Below, one piece after another: positions 35,678-44,306 of a stretch of 64,000 bases of DNA. Source of the stretch: Streptomyces phaeolivaceus (GTDB lineage: Bacteria; Actinomycetota; Actinomycetes; Streptomycetales; Streptomycetaceae). Position numbers and translations under genes: made by a program. How positions within the stretch are numbered: the stretch's first letter is position 1; each line of letters begins with the position of its first letter. The notes below the pieces were generated by a model. That model was not told where the DNA came from. It saw nothing but the letters and a program-made list of their open reading frames with translations, and did not search any database. Location: positions 8,060,001 through 8,124,000 of the forward strand of contig NZ_CP045096.1 of the NCBI RefSeq assembly GCF_009184865.1, given 5' to 3'.

Positions 35678-35751
35678 TCAGGCGGCGACTGCGAGACGGC
35701 TCGGGGCGACGATGCTGCCGTCGGGCAGGATCTCACCGGTGTCGTCGAAGA
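35678..35751 (-). pseudogene. C-terminal half of an interrupted DUF5999-type gene
   Basis: The minus strand reads VFDDTGEILPDGSIVAPSRL then AVAA and stop. This is the missing tail of the fragment at 44307-44444, which breaks at IVFDDT. The split lies within the 13-bp sequence GTGTCGTCGAAGA present at both ends. The family name is from memory. Confidence 0.8.
35739..35751 (+). repeat. 13-bp direct repeat, left end of insertion
   Basis: gtgtcgtcgaaga, identical to 44317-44329, bordering the 8.57-kb insert. It is either a target duplication or an attachment-site core. A related 12-bp tandem (gtcgaagattga/gtcgaagattgg) follows immediately inside the insert. Confidence 0.85.
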
Positions 35752-35768
35752 TTGAGTCGAAGATTGGG

Positions 35769-36848
35769 TCAGGACACTGCTATTGATCCGAAACTCAATC
35801 GGTTCCATTCGAGGGTGTAGCGGAGGTGTGGGCCGCCGAAGTAGCCGCGGACGATGTGTGGCTGCCGTTGGCGGCGGTGGAAGAACCGGCGGGTCTCGGC
35901 CGCGAGTTGGGCCTGGTCGCGGGCCCGGCTGTGCATGGGCAGGCTCCGTTTGAGGTCGGCGTTGACCAGTTCGTCGGGGTTCAGCTCCGGCGAGTACGGC
36001 GGCAGGAAGTGCAGCTCGATGCGGTCCGGGTGATCGGCGAGCCATGCGCGGACCTTGCGGGAGCGGTGCGCGGAGTGGCGGTCCAGGACGAGGTGCACCT
36101 TGCGGTCGAAGTGGCCCGCGAGCCGGTCCAGGAAGCGGCACATGACGTCGGCGTCGAAGGTCTCGGTGAAGACCATGAAGTGCATGCGGCCCCTGGTGCT
36201 GATCGCGGACATCGCGTTGACCGAGAACCGGTTGCCCGTGCGGCGGACGACCGGGGTACTTCCTTTGGCGCCCCAGGTGCGTCCCGTGACCTGGTCGGAA
36301 CGGATGCCGACCTGGTCGGCGAAGAGCACCTCGCCGCCCTCGGCCTTCGCCCTGGCCCGGATCGCCGGCCAGGTCTCCTCCCGCCAGACGCGGACCGCTT
36401 CCGCGTCCTGCTCGACGGCACGCCTGTCCGGGCGCTGGAACGACAGCCCCCACCGGCGCAGATACTTGCCCACCCCCTGCTCGGTCAGCCGCACCCGGTA
36501 CAGCTTCGCGATCAGATCCCCGACCCCGGCCCGCGTCCACAGCTGCCCCGCCAGCCCCAGGTCACAGGGGCGGTGATCCAGAACCGCCTGCCGGACCGCC
36601 TGCTGCTCGACCGCACCGAGAACCTGATGCTCGCCGACCCGGCGCCCACGCGGCTGGGCCACCAGCGCTTCGCGCCCGCCGGCCAGCCACTTCGCCCACC
36701 AGTTGTCCACCGCCTTGAGCGAGACCTGGAAGACCGCCGCGACATCCTCGCGAGTCCGGCCCGCCACCAGTGCGGCCACCGCCCGCAGCCGAAGGGCCTC
36801 CTGCGCCGACGGCGACAACTGCCGTGCATCCCCCACCAGTTCACTCAC
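35769..36848 (-). CDS. IS630-family transposase
   Basis: 359 residues from a GTG start (VSELVGDARQLSPSAQEALR); the longer frame upstream begins outside the element. N-terminal helix-turn-helix, then DDE catalytic core: VLFADQVGIRSDQVTGRTWG, VHLVLDRHSAHRSRKVRAWL and LHFLPPYSPELNPDELVNAD. Oddity: the frame has no stop inside the IS. It reads through the right inverted repeat and the TA into flanking DNA, adding the last few residues (SIAVS) before TGA at 35769-35771. No frameshift or stop is seen in the core, so it may be active. Confidence 0.92.
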   Translation of the reverse strand: MSELVGDARQLSPSAQEALRLRAVAALVAGRTREDVAAVFQVSLKAVDNWWAKWLAGGREALVAQPRGRRVGEHQVLGAVEQQAVRQAVLDHRPCDLGLAGQLWTRAGVGDLIAKLYRVRLTEQGVGKYLRRWGLSFQRPDRRAVEQDAEAVRVWREETWPAIRARAKAEGGEVLFADQVGIRSDQVTGRTWGAKGSTPVVRRTGNRFSVNAMSAISTRGRMHFMVFTETFDADVMCRFLDRLAGHFDRKVHLVLDRHSAHRSRKVRAWLADHPDRIELHFLPPYSPELNPDELVNADLKRSLPMHSRARDQAQLAAETRRFFHRRQRQPHIVRGYFGGPHLRYTLEWNRLSFGSIAVS

Positions 36849-36890
36849 GCAGGGGACCAACGACCCAGAACACCTACCGTTTCGGATCAA
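35783..36890. mobile_element. IS630-family element with intact ends
   Basis: 1108 bp. Terminal inverted repeats TTGATCCGAAAC (35783-35794) and GTTTCGGATCAA (36879-36890), flanked by TA on both sides (35781-35782 and 36891-36892), the target duplication of the IS630/Tc1 group. One transposase gene, minus strand. Confidence 0.9.
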
Positions 36891-37010
36891 TAAGGGGTCC
36901 TTGCAGAAAGATCGTGTTGTGGCACGGTGGAGATGTACGTGATCCCGTCTTCTGTTCCCCAGGGGCCTCCTGTCCGACACTGCGGGTCGGGCCACCGGAT
37001 CGCGTAGCCG

Positions 37011-37300
37011 TCACACGGTCGGCGCCGTCGCGCCTGCCTGTTCGCGTTCTCTCCAGGCCGCTGTGCGGCAGCGGCCGGAACAAAAGAACTGGTCAGCGCG
37101 GGTGAAGTAGCCGGTGGCCAGCCGGTGGCCGCACGCGGGGCAGGTGGGCCCGCGTCCTATCGTGTGGGCGGCCATGAGGTCGAGGGCGCGGCCGTTACGG
37201 CGGTACTGGCGGAACCAGGCTGACTTGCACGCGGTCGAGCAGTACCGGCGCCGCGGTGCCGAGTCTGCGGGCAGCGGCTTGTGTTGCGGTATCGCAGCAC
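37011..37300 (-). pseudogene. Zinc-ribbon protein remnant
   Basis: The minus strand reads KPLPADSAPRRRYCSTACKS then AWFRQYRRNGRALDLMAAHT, followed by CPACGHRLATGYFTRADQFF and CSGRCRTAAWRERE, ending in TGA at 37011-37013. Paired CxxxC/CxxC knuckles suggest two small zinc fingers. No clear start: its 5' side overlaps the AlbA_2 frame in a different phase, so it looks like a truncated gene. Confidence 0.45.
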
Positions 37301-37585
37301 CTCGCTGTCGCTGAGTGCGACTCCGGGGAGCTCCGCCGCCCGGGCCTGGTCGTCCTCGGCAACGCCGAGCAGCAGGACTCCGCCAGCGGTGTTGGCCAGG
37401 GCCGCCACGTCACCGGCCAGGTCCCGCTTGGCCTTGTCATTGCCGCCGTAGAGCTCCCCCTTGAACTCCAAGTCGTAGGACTCGGAGACCGCGTTCGTCT
37501 TCAGGGCGGCGACCTGGGCGTGCGAGACCGCGTCCAGCCGGGCTCCGAAGAGCCCTTCCAGGCGACGGGAGCGAAGAGCAACCAT
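37157..37585 (-). pseudogene. Truncated AlbA_2/Schlafen-type DNA-binding domain protein
   Basis: MVALRSRRLEGLFGARLDAV, then SYDLEFKGELYGGNDKAKRD and VAALANTAGGVLLLGVAEDD match the start of an AlbA_2 (divergent AAA-4/Schlafen) domain. The frame then passes into unrelated sequence with a stop at 37157. Full-length relatives are usually several hundred residues longer. Probably a remnant carried with the insertion. Confidence 0.55.
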
Positions 37586-37745
37586 GACGCCCGATACTGC
37601 CCGAACCACCCTCATCTGTCACAGGATTAATCGGAAGTACCGCCAGCTACGCACGTGCCGGACCATCTGACGAAGCGACCGGCAGACGAATGTGAAGCGC
37701 CCGTCCCTCCGATGGCGCCGGGGGACGGGCGCTTGGGCAGAGAGC

Positions 37746-38195
37746 TCAGTCCTGGAGCTTCAGGCCCTTGGGTGAGGTGAGGCCCTTGTCAGGGTGGGCG
37801 CGGAACGTAGCCGTCCAGACGGTGGGCGAGCAGGACGCGCCGTTGGGGTGCTGCTCCGTCAGCTTGGCCTGGGCGCTGTCCTCGACGACTTTCTCACCGC
37901 TCTTCACCGAGGTCACGGTGAGCCGTACAGGCACGGTGGACGCACCGATGTCGTCGGGGAGTTGGACCGCCAGTGTGGCGAACGGGTCGTCGGGGCTGCC
38001 CGATGCCCGCTCCTCGCAGGAGCCGTCCACGCACAGCCGGATCCTTGCCGCATCCCGGCCGCCGAAGTCGGCGGGCTGCCACACGGCGGAGACCTGTGAG
38101 TCCGCGTCGGCTTCGGTGCATGGTGTGTCCGGGCCGAGGAACGAGCATCCGGTCAGGACCATCGCCAGCAGGGGCGTGAGAAGGGTGCGGCGCAT
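37746..38195 (-). CDS. Secreted lipoprotein next to large protease
   Basis: 149 residues. Signal peptide MRRTLLTPLLAMVLTGCSFL with lipobox LTGC (lipidated Cys17). The mature part has four further Cys (DTPCTEADAD, RLCVDGSCEE, GASCSPTVW) and a beta-rich pattern, compatible with an Ig-like extracellular domain; no family recognised. The ATG lies one base after the protease stop, so it is in the same operon. A role in protecting the producer from, or localising, the protease is conceivable but unproven. Confidence 0.75.
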   Translation of the reverse strand: MRRTLLTPLLAMVLTGCSFLGPDTPCTEADADSQVSAVWQPADFGGRDAARIRLCVDGSCEERASGSPDDPFATLAVQLPDDIGASTVPVRLTVTSVKSGEKVVEDSAQAKLTEQHPNGASCSPTVWTATFRAHPDKGLTSPKGLKLQD

Positions 38196-38196
38196 G

Positions 38197-41100
38197 TCAG
38201 TACCTCGCTACGGTGCCGGGGAAGGCGCTGTTGGCCAGTCCGATGTCGGTGAAGAACGCCCAGCACGGGTCGAAGAGGCCGCCGCTGTGGTCGCTGCCGC
38301 CGCCACCGCCGCCGGAGTGGATGCCCTTGGCGTAGGCGCGTCCGCTGCTGTCGACGGTGTACACCGGCCCCCCGGAGTCCCCGTGGGTCGTGCAGGATCC
38401 GGACGTCTTCTTGGCGACGACCATGTTCCTGGCCGTCGTACCGCCGGAGTAGTCGAAGGTCACCTGGGTGTCGGTCACCTCCCAGCCGCAGATCTCGCCG
38501 GTCATCATGCCGCCCGTACAGACCTTGTCACCCTCTTGCGCCCAGCGCCGCCAGTAGTCCTTGACAGGCCGGGACGACTTGCCCGTCTTGCCGCCCTTGT
38601 AGATCCGGGCTGAAGCTGAGCTGTCGCTGTTGATCCGGTACAGCGCCAGATCACCGGAGTAGTACTTCTGGCCGGAGAGCTTCACCGAGCCGTGTCCGTT
38701 TTTCCAGTTGTCCCGGACGACTGGGCCTATGTAGTCGTCACCGCTGGGGTTCGTGATGGCCCCGTTGCCGGAGGTGCAGTGGCCCGCCGTCACCATGTAC
38801 CACTTGCTGTTGTACCTCCAGGGAAATCCAGCCGTGCACCAACTCGCCTTGTTGTCGGACATCAGCGAGTAAATGCGGGCGCCACCGTAGTAGGGCGAGG
38901 TGTCGTTGTAGCGGGTGGCCTGAGGTTCCAGCTCGTCGACACCGGGCATGATCTGGACGGCCACGGTGTCGGTGCCGTATCGCTCGCCCAGAGCGATGAC
39001 CAGGTCCGGGGTGGCCGTCTCTGTCCCCACGACGACACGGTTCGCCTCAGCGTCCACGGACGCGACGTGCAGTGCGCCAGCGCCGGGCAGTTCCGCCTCC
39101 GACAGTTGGAGGACTTCGTCGCGCAGTGACTCCAGCGCGGTGACGCTGTGCTTCACCACTTCGGTGCGGGGGGTGACCTGCTCGGTCACGGTCGGCCCGG
39201 CAGGCGCGGGAATGGTCTCCGTGGTGTCCTCAGGCATCGCGAACGACTCCTCTCCGGTGGTCTCCACGGATCCGTCCGCGGGCGGCGACGGAGTCTCAGT
39301 CTCGTTGGGCTCGGTGTCGGGCTTGCCGTCGTCCTCCGTGTCCTCGGCGGGCAGGCCGCTGCCCTCGTCGGCGGGGGCTTGCGTCACCTGGATCGGGTGG
39401 GATGCCTCGTCGGTCGAGGACGACTCCACGACCGGCGCGACCAGGTCACCTGTCGCCGGGTCGATGTAGGGCGGGGCGAAGGCGTCCGGGTCCTCCGCGG
39501 CGCGGGCCCCGGCCTGCTCCAGGGCGTAGGCCTGGGCGGGTTCCGACTCTTGCGTGTCGTCGTCCATACCGCCCTCGATGACCTCGACACGGGCCACGAT
39601 CGCGGAGACCGGTTCGGCCTCCGGCGGGCTGTACGAGCCGCCGAAGCGGGCGCCGATCTGCCGGCCGCCGCTGCCGGACAGGGACGAGGTGTCCCACAGG
39701 AGCTTCGGCGCCTCGCCGCTGCTAAGCGGCACCGGCCAGGTGACGGCGGAGCCGTCGGCGCGGGACACCTGGGAGGCCGGGATGACCTGCCACGGATCGG
39801 CGGACGAGGACCGCTGCAGGAAGGTGACGTCCGTCAGCGAGGCCGGGGCGCTGACCGCGAGGTCGACCGAGCCGACGAGCACCTCACCGTTCGCAGGCGC
39901 GGTCACCGCCGCCCGTCCGACGTGGAAGGCGCGCTTGGTCTCGGCCGAGACGTTGCCGGCCCGGTCGGTGGCGGTGACGGCGAGCTGGTGGCTGCCCTCG
40001 GTGGCCGGAGTGATCGGCAGCGCCACCGGGCCGCCGGTGGTGGTGACGGTCTGGGCGGTACCGCCGTCGACCGAGTACGTCAGGCTGCGGGTGTCGGTTC
40101 CGTCGGGCGTCAGCGTGAACGTCCCGGTCGTCTGCGCACCGCCGGCCCAGGCATTCGACGGGTAGGCCGCTGAAGTCACGGCCGGGGCGCCGGGCGCGGT
40201 GGTGTCGACGGTGAACCGGAAGTGCGAGGTCGCCCCTCCCGTGCCGTTGCCGTCGATACCGCGCACGTGCAGGTACCAGGTGCCCTCGGTGCGGGTCGTC
40301 GTGTACGAGGTGCTTGTCGTCTCGGCCGTACTGTCGGGCACGGTGTCTGCGATGGAGTCGACGACGATGCTGTATCCGGCGGAGGCGCCGGAGGGCGCGG
40401 TCCAGGTCGCGCTGAAGGAGCCGCTCTTATACGCGTCCGTCTGTTCGGGGTGTGTGGTCGAGCTGATCGCCGGGCTCGGCGGCAGCGTCATATCCACGCG
40501 GAACGGCAGATGCGCGGCGGTGGACGACCAGTTGCCCGCCTGGTCCTTCGCCCGCACATGCAGGTACCAGGTTCCGTCCGCATCGACGGTGGTGGTGAGT
40601 TTCGTAGATGTCTGCACGGTGCCGGTGGTGGCCGGCAAGGTGTCGGTGACGCGGTCCACGGCGACCGCGTAGCCATCTGCGCCGGACAGGTCGGTGGGCG
40701 CGGACCAGCTGAAGGAGGCGGTGCGGTTGGCGTACGCGCTCGACGCCACGAGGTGGGTGGAGGAGACCAGGCCGCCGGGCGCGCCCGGGGCGGTGGTGTC
40801 GACGTTGAAGCCGCGATGCTGCGTCGCCGACCACAGTCCGGCCTTGTCCTTGGCAGCCGCGTGCACCCACCAGGTGCCGTCGGTGCGCCCGGACCAGTTC
40901 ACGGCGGCGGCCGTCTGTGTGACGGTGGTTCCGGCGGCGGTCGTCGGGCTCTGGTCGAGCTTGACGGCGTATCCGCTGACGCCGGAGGCGTCCGTCGAGG
41001 CGAGTGTGCCCGTGAAGGTGGTGGCGTCGTACCAGGCCGACGCAGAGGGGTGGCTGGTGGAGGTGAGGGCGGGGGTGGACGGGACGGTGGTGTCGACGGT

Positions 41101-42813
41101 GAACGTCTGCCACGCCGACCAGGCCCCGGTGTCGGTGCCGTCGGACGCCCTGGCCCGCCACTTGTAGTCGCCCGGCGCCAGGGCGCCGACCGTGTGGGTC
41201 GCCACCGCCCCGGAGGCCACGGAGGCGGACGTGCCGGACTTCAGGGCCGCGGTGCCGTTCGCCGCCCAGACCTCGAAGGTGTGCGTGAGCTGCTGGGCGT
41301 CGGCGTCGGTGGCCTTCGCGGACAGGGTGGGTGTGGTGTCCGAGGTGTAGGTGCCGGACAGCGGGGAGACGGCCGTCGCGGTACCGGGCTTGGAGTTGTA
41401 GGTGACCGTCAGGGACGGCTCGTAGGCGGCGTTGTGCGAGCCGTCCGTCTGGTTCGCCGAGTGGTAGCGGCGCCAGGTCAGCGGGTCCGTCTCATCGACG
41501 GCCGCGATCCGCACACCGTGGTTCGGCTGGCCGTCGGCCCATGCCTGGACGATCCCGTCGATGTCCCAGGAGACGTGCCCGGCCGGGCAGGTGGAGTTGT
41601 AGCCCTTGGCCGCGGTGGAGGTCACGGCGCCGGTCGAGGTGGTCGTCGGCTGCTCGGCCCAGGTGATGGCCGACGGGTCCCAGGACGAGGTGATACGGCG
41701 TACCTGGTTGCCGGCGCCGGCAGTGCTGCAGGTGGACGAGTAGTACGAGTACAGGCGCAGATCGGTGTCGAGGACGTGCTTGTCGGCGTACTTCGCCACG
41801 TCGAACTTGAGGTACGAGCGGGCCTTCTCGGTGCCGTTGTAGGTACCGGCCTTCAGCTCGGTCGAGCCGCGCTGCGAGGTGAGGTAGTCGTCGTACTGGA
41901 CCCAGGTGTCGGTCACCGGGCCGAGCAGAGAGTCGGTCGGGTCGATGGTGACCGGGTACTCCAGGTCGGGGTCGGCGAGGAACTCCTCGTCGGGCTCCAG
42001 GACCAGAACTTGATCGCCGGTGTCCGCGTTCCGCTCGACCGTGACGTCGATGGCCGCGAGATCCTCGGGCTCACCGGAGGCGCGCTTCTCGCCCGAACCC
42101 CACATCACCGGCAGCGGCGCGGTGGCCACCGTACGGCCCTTGCTGTCGCTCCAGCGCAGCCGTTCGTCATCGGTCTCGTGCAGGGTGAGGCCCTCGGCGG
42201 AGACGGGCAGCCGGTAGCTGACCGGGCCGTCGGGGCGCTCGTGCAGAACAACGGAGTGGGAGAAGCCCTCCTTCAGGGCGGTCACCACGAGGTCGCCGCC
42301 CTCAACGGCGTCCGGGTAGACGGCGGTCGGGCCGTCCAGGCGCGGCTCGGGCAACTTGCCAGGCCAGTCGAGGCCGAGCGTACGGCCGCCGCGGGAGACC
42401 TCGGCCAGCGGTTCGCCCGAACCGCCGCCGGAGAAACTGATGTCAGCGGCCGCGGTCTTCGGCCGTACCACGCCGTCCTCCGCCACGAGCGTGGTGTCTA
42501 TCGACCGCCAGCCGCCGTCGGACTGCTTGACCCGGATCGGGCCGGTGTACGTCTCGACGGTGGTCGTTCCGTCGGCGTTGGCCCAGGTGGTGGTCGAGTC
42601 GGTGCGTTCGGAGACTATCTCGGTCCGGGTATCGACTGCCTGCGCCGCCGGGGCGTCAGCGGCAGGAGCGGCATCCTCGGCGAACGCGGGCTCGTTGAGC
42701 AGCGGCAGCGGAACGCACACGAGAGCGGCCAGCAGGGCTGCCGCCAGGGCCCGTTGCTTCCGACGGGATCTTCGCCGACCCGGGACCGGGATGATAGGCG
42801 CGGAGTGGTGCAC
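38197..42813 (-). CDS. Giant secreted DNRLRE/Ig-repeat protein with C-terminal trypsin domain
   Basis: 1538 residues from a GTG with AAGGA 6 bases upstream (an ATG six codons earlier lacks a ribosome site). Basic N-terminus RRRSRRKQR plus hydrophobic core to LNEPAFAED is a signal peptide. A beta-rich N-terminal region leads to a DNRLRE-like domain (about 300-470; YLKFDVAKYADKHVLDTDLR, VSWDIDGIVQAWADGQPNHG). About five Ig/Fn3-like repeats follow, marked by DGTWYLHVRAKDQAGNWSS. An acidic Thr/Glu/Pro linker precedes an S1 protease: TAGHC near 1340, a SGDLALYRI Asp segment and GDSGGP near 1476. DNRLRE-plus-repeat N-termini usually belong to RHS-type proteins; here a protease replaces the RHS part. 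Followed by the lipoprotein. Confidence 0.85.
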   Translation of the reverse strand: MHHSAPIIPVPGRRRSRRKQRALAAALLAALVCVPLPLLNEPAFAEDAAPAADAPAAQAVDTRTEIVSERTDSTTTWANADGTTTVETYTGPIRVKQSDGGWRSIDTTLVAEDGVVRPKTAAADISFSGGGSGEPLAEVSRGGRTLGLDWPGKLPEPRLDGPTAVYPDAVEGGDLVVTALKEGFSHSVVLHERPDGPVSYRLPVSAEGLTLHETDDERLRWSDSKGRTVATAPLPVMWGSGEKRASGEPEDLAAIDVTVERNADTGDQVLVLEPDEEFLADPDLEYPVTIDPTDSLLGPVTDTWVQYDDYLTSQRGSTELKAGTYNGTEKARSYLKFDVAKYADKHVLDTDLRLYSYYSSTCSTAGAGNQVRRITSSWDPSAITWAEQPTTTSTGAVTSTAAKGYNSTCPAGHVSWDIDGIVQAWADGQPNHGVRIAAVDETDPLTWRRYHSANQTDGSHNAAYEPSLTVTYNSKPGTATAVSPLSGTYTSDTTPTLSAKATDADAQQLTHTFEVWAANGTAALKSGTSASVASGAVATHTVGALAPGDYKWRARASDGTDTGAWSAWQTFTVDTTVPSTPALTSTSHPSASAWYDATTFTGTLASTDASGVSGYAVKLDQSPTTAAGTTVTQTAAAVNWSGRTDGTWWVHAAAKDKAGLWSATQHRGFNVDTTAPGAPGGLVSSTHLVASSAYANRTASFSWSAPTDLSGADGYAVAVDRVTDTLPATTGTVQTSTKLTTTVDADGTWYLHVRAKDQAGNWSSTAAHLPFRVDMTLPPSPAISSTTHPEQTDAYKSGSFSATWTAPSGASAGYSIVVDSIADTVPDSTAETTSTSYTTTRTEGTWYLHVRGIDGNGTGGATSHFRFTVDTTAPGAPAVTSAAYPSNAWAGGAQTTGTFTLTPDGTDTRSLTYSVDGGTAQTVTTTGGPVALPITPATEGSHQLAVTATDRAGNVSAETKRAFHVGRAAVTAPANGEVLVGSVDLAVSAPASLTDVTFLQRSSSADPWQVIPASQVSRADGSAVTWPVPLSSGEAPKLLWDTSSLSGSGGRQIGARFGGSYSPPEAEPVSAIVARVEVIEGGMDDDTQESEPAQAYALEQAGARAAEDPDAFAPPYIDPATGDLVAPVVESSSTDEASHPIQVTQAPADEGSGLPAEDTEDDGKPDTEPNETETPSPPADGSVETTGEESFAMPEDTTETIPAPAGPTVTEQVTPRTEVVKHSVTALESLRDEVLQLSEAELPGAGALHVASVDAEANRVVVGTETATPDLVIALGERYGTDTVAVQIMPGVDELEPQATRYNDTSPYYGGARIYSLMSDNKASWCTAGFPWRYNSKWYMVTAGHCTSGNGAITNPSGDDYIGPVVRDNWKNGHGSVKLSGQKYYSGDLALYRINSDSSASARIYKGGKTGKSSRPVKDYWRRWAQEGDKVCTGGMMTGEICGWEVTDTQVTFDYSGGTTARNMVVAKKTSGSCTTHGDSGGPVYTVDSSGRAYAKGIHSGGGGGGSDHSGGLFDPCWAFFTDIGLANSAFPGTVARY

Positions 42814-43009
42814 AAGGATTCCTTCAGTCATCTTGGTTGAATATCGGATGATCTTAAGGCTCTGTGCATGTCATATTCACAAGGAAAGAAACGATTCTGG
42901 TTCTGACGGGCCAGCTCCGACCGTCGGTGAGCCGCTCTGAAGCTCAACCCATGGCCTTCGACGCGGAGTTCGGCCCCGACACCGCGAAGGGGTTGCCGGG
43001 AAATAAGTT
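42814..43009. other. Gap between protease and transposase
   Basis: 196 bases. Contains the probable minus-strand promoter region of the protease (AT-rich gttgaatatcggatgatctt, then catattcacaaggaaagaaa). A short plus-strand frame beginning MAFDAEFGPDTAKGLPGNK at 42952 may be the start of a gene broken by the transposase sequence. The ccgggaaataagttgtggct segment may be an ISAzo13-type end. Nothing firm. Confidence 0.35.
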
Positions 43010-44263
43010 GTGGCTTCCAGTTGCGGGGATCGTTGTCGTGGAAGGGGAAGTGCGGAGAGGGCCGAGGCTGTCCTGGCGGCGAAGTTCGAGACGTTGTTGC
43101 CGCATCTTGACGAGCGTCAGCGTCGGCTGGTCATAGGGCTGGAACACGGGGGGACCAGGCTCGTGGCCCGTGCGGCCGGAGTGCGGCAGAGCACGGTCGA
43201 AGTGGTTCTGACGGATGACGAGCGTGAGACGTTGCTGCGCTGGTCGCGGCGGGCAACGTCCTCGCAGGCTCTGGCGCTGCGGTGCCGGATCGTCCTCGCG
43301 TGTGCCGACGGGCTGTCGAACACCCAGGTCGGCGCGAACCTCGGCATCCATCCGACCACGGTGGCCACGTGGCGGAAGCGGTTCGCGGCCAACCGGCTTG
43401 AGGGCCTGGCCGACGAGAAACGGCCGGGGCCCGCGCGCACGGTGACGGACGAGCAGGTCGAGGACGTGATCGTGCGGACCCTGGAGACGACGCCGAAAGG
43501 CGCCACGCACTGGTCCACCCGGGAGATGGCGAAGCAGAGCGGGCTGAGCCAGTCGACGGTCTCGCGGATCTGGCGCACCTTCGGCCTCAAGCCGCACCAG
43601 GTCGACACGTTCAAGCTGAGCAAGGACCCGCAGTTCGTCGAGAAGGTCCGCGACGTGGTGGGCCTCTACCTCGACCCGCCCGAGCGCGCCATCGTGCTCT
43701 GCGTCGACGAGAAGTCGCAGATCCAGGCGTTGGACCGCTCGGCCCCGGTGCTGCCGATGATGCCGGGCATGCCCGAGCGCCGCACCCACGACTACCTGCG
43801 CGGCGGCGTCACCACCTTGTTCGCGGCCCTCAACACCGCCACGGGCGAGGTCATCGGCTCACCGCACCGCCGCCACCGCGCCACCGAGTTCAAGAAGTTC
43901 CTCACCAAGCTCGACAAAGAGGTCCCCGCCGAGCTCGACGTCCACCTGATCTGCGACAACTACGCCACCCACAAAACCCCCGCCATCCGGAAGTGGCTCC
44001 TGGCGCACCCGCGGTTCCACATGCACTTCACGCCCACCAGTTCCTCCTGGCTCAACCAGGTCGAGCGCTGGTTCGGCCTGCTGACGGACAAACAGATCCG
44101 GCGCGGCGTCCACAAGAACGTCCAGGCACTGGAGAAAGACATCCGCGACTGGATCGCCCACTGGAACGAAGACCCCAAGCTGTTCAGCTGGACCAAGTCC
44201 GCCGACGAGATCTTCGAACGCCTCGCCGGCTACCTGAACCGCCTACCGAACCCCAAACCCTAG
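43010..44263 (+). CDS. Chimeric transposase: ISAzo13-like N-terminus on IS630 body
   Basis: 417 residues. Residues about 20-65 (AVLAAKFETLLPHLDERQRR, HGGTRLVARAAGVRQSTV) look like the start of ISAzo13-family transposases. From about 66 on (VVLTDDERETLLRWSRRATS) the protein is IS630: helix-turn-helix GLSNTQVGANLGIHPTTVAT, then the DDE core with CVDEKSQIQALDRSAP, LICDNYATHKTPAIRKW and FTPTSSSWLNQVERWFGLLT. The right IS630 end tttcctaagactcgggacac is followed by TA (44293-44294), but no matching left end is seen. It is therefore a recombinant or left-truncated element, probably immobile. GTG start uncertain. Confidence 0.8.
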   Translation: MASSCGDRCRGRGSAERAEAVLAAKFETLLPHLDERQRRLVIGLEHGGTRLVARAAGVRQSTVEVVLTDDERETLLRWSRRATSSQALALRCRIVLACADGLSNTQVGANLGIHPTTVATWRKRFAANRLEGLADEKRPGPARTVTDEQVEDVIVRTLETTPKGATHWSTREMAKQSGLSQSTVSRIWRTFGLKPHQVDTFKLSKDPQFVEKVRDVVGLYLDPPERAIVLCVDEKSQIQALDRSAPVLPMMPGMPERRTHDYLRGGVTTLFAALNTATGEVIGSPHRRHRATEFKKFLTKLDKEVPAELDVHLICDNYATHKTPAIRKWLLAHPRFHMHFTPTSSSWLNQVERWFGLLTDKQIRRGVHKNVQALEKDIRDWIAHWNEDPKLFSWTKSADEIFERLAGYLNRLPNPKP

Positions 44264-44306
44264 AAATGCAGCTTTCCTAAGACTCGGGACACTAGAGGAG
44301 TTCTAA

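Noticed and set aside
40222..42840. 872-codon plus-strand frame opposite the large protease
   Set aside because: Antisense shadow; the minus-strand frame has a signal peptide, recognisable domains and a catalytic triad.
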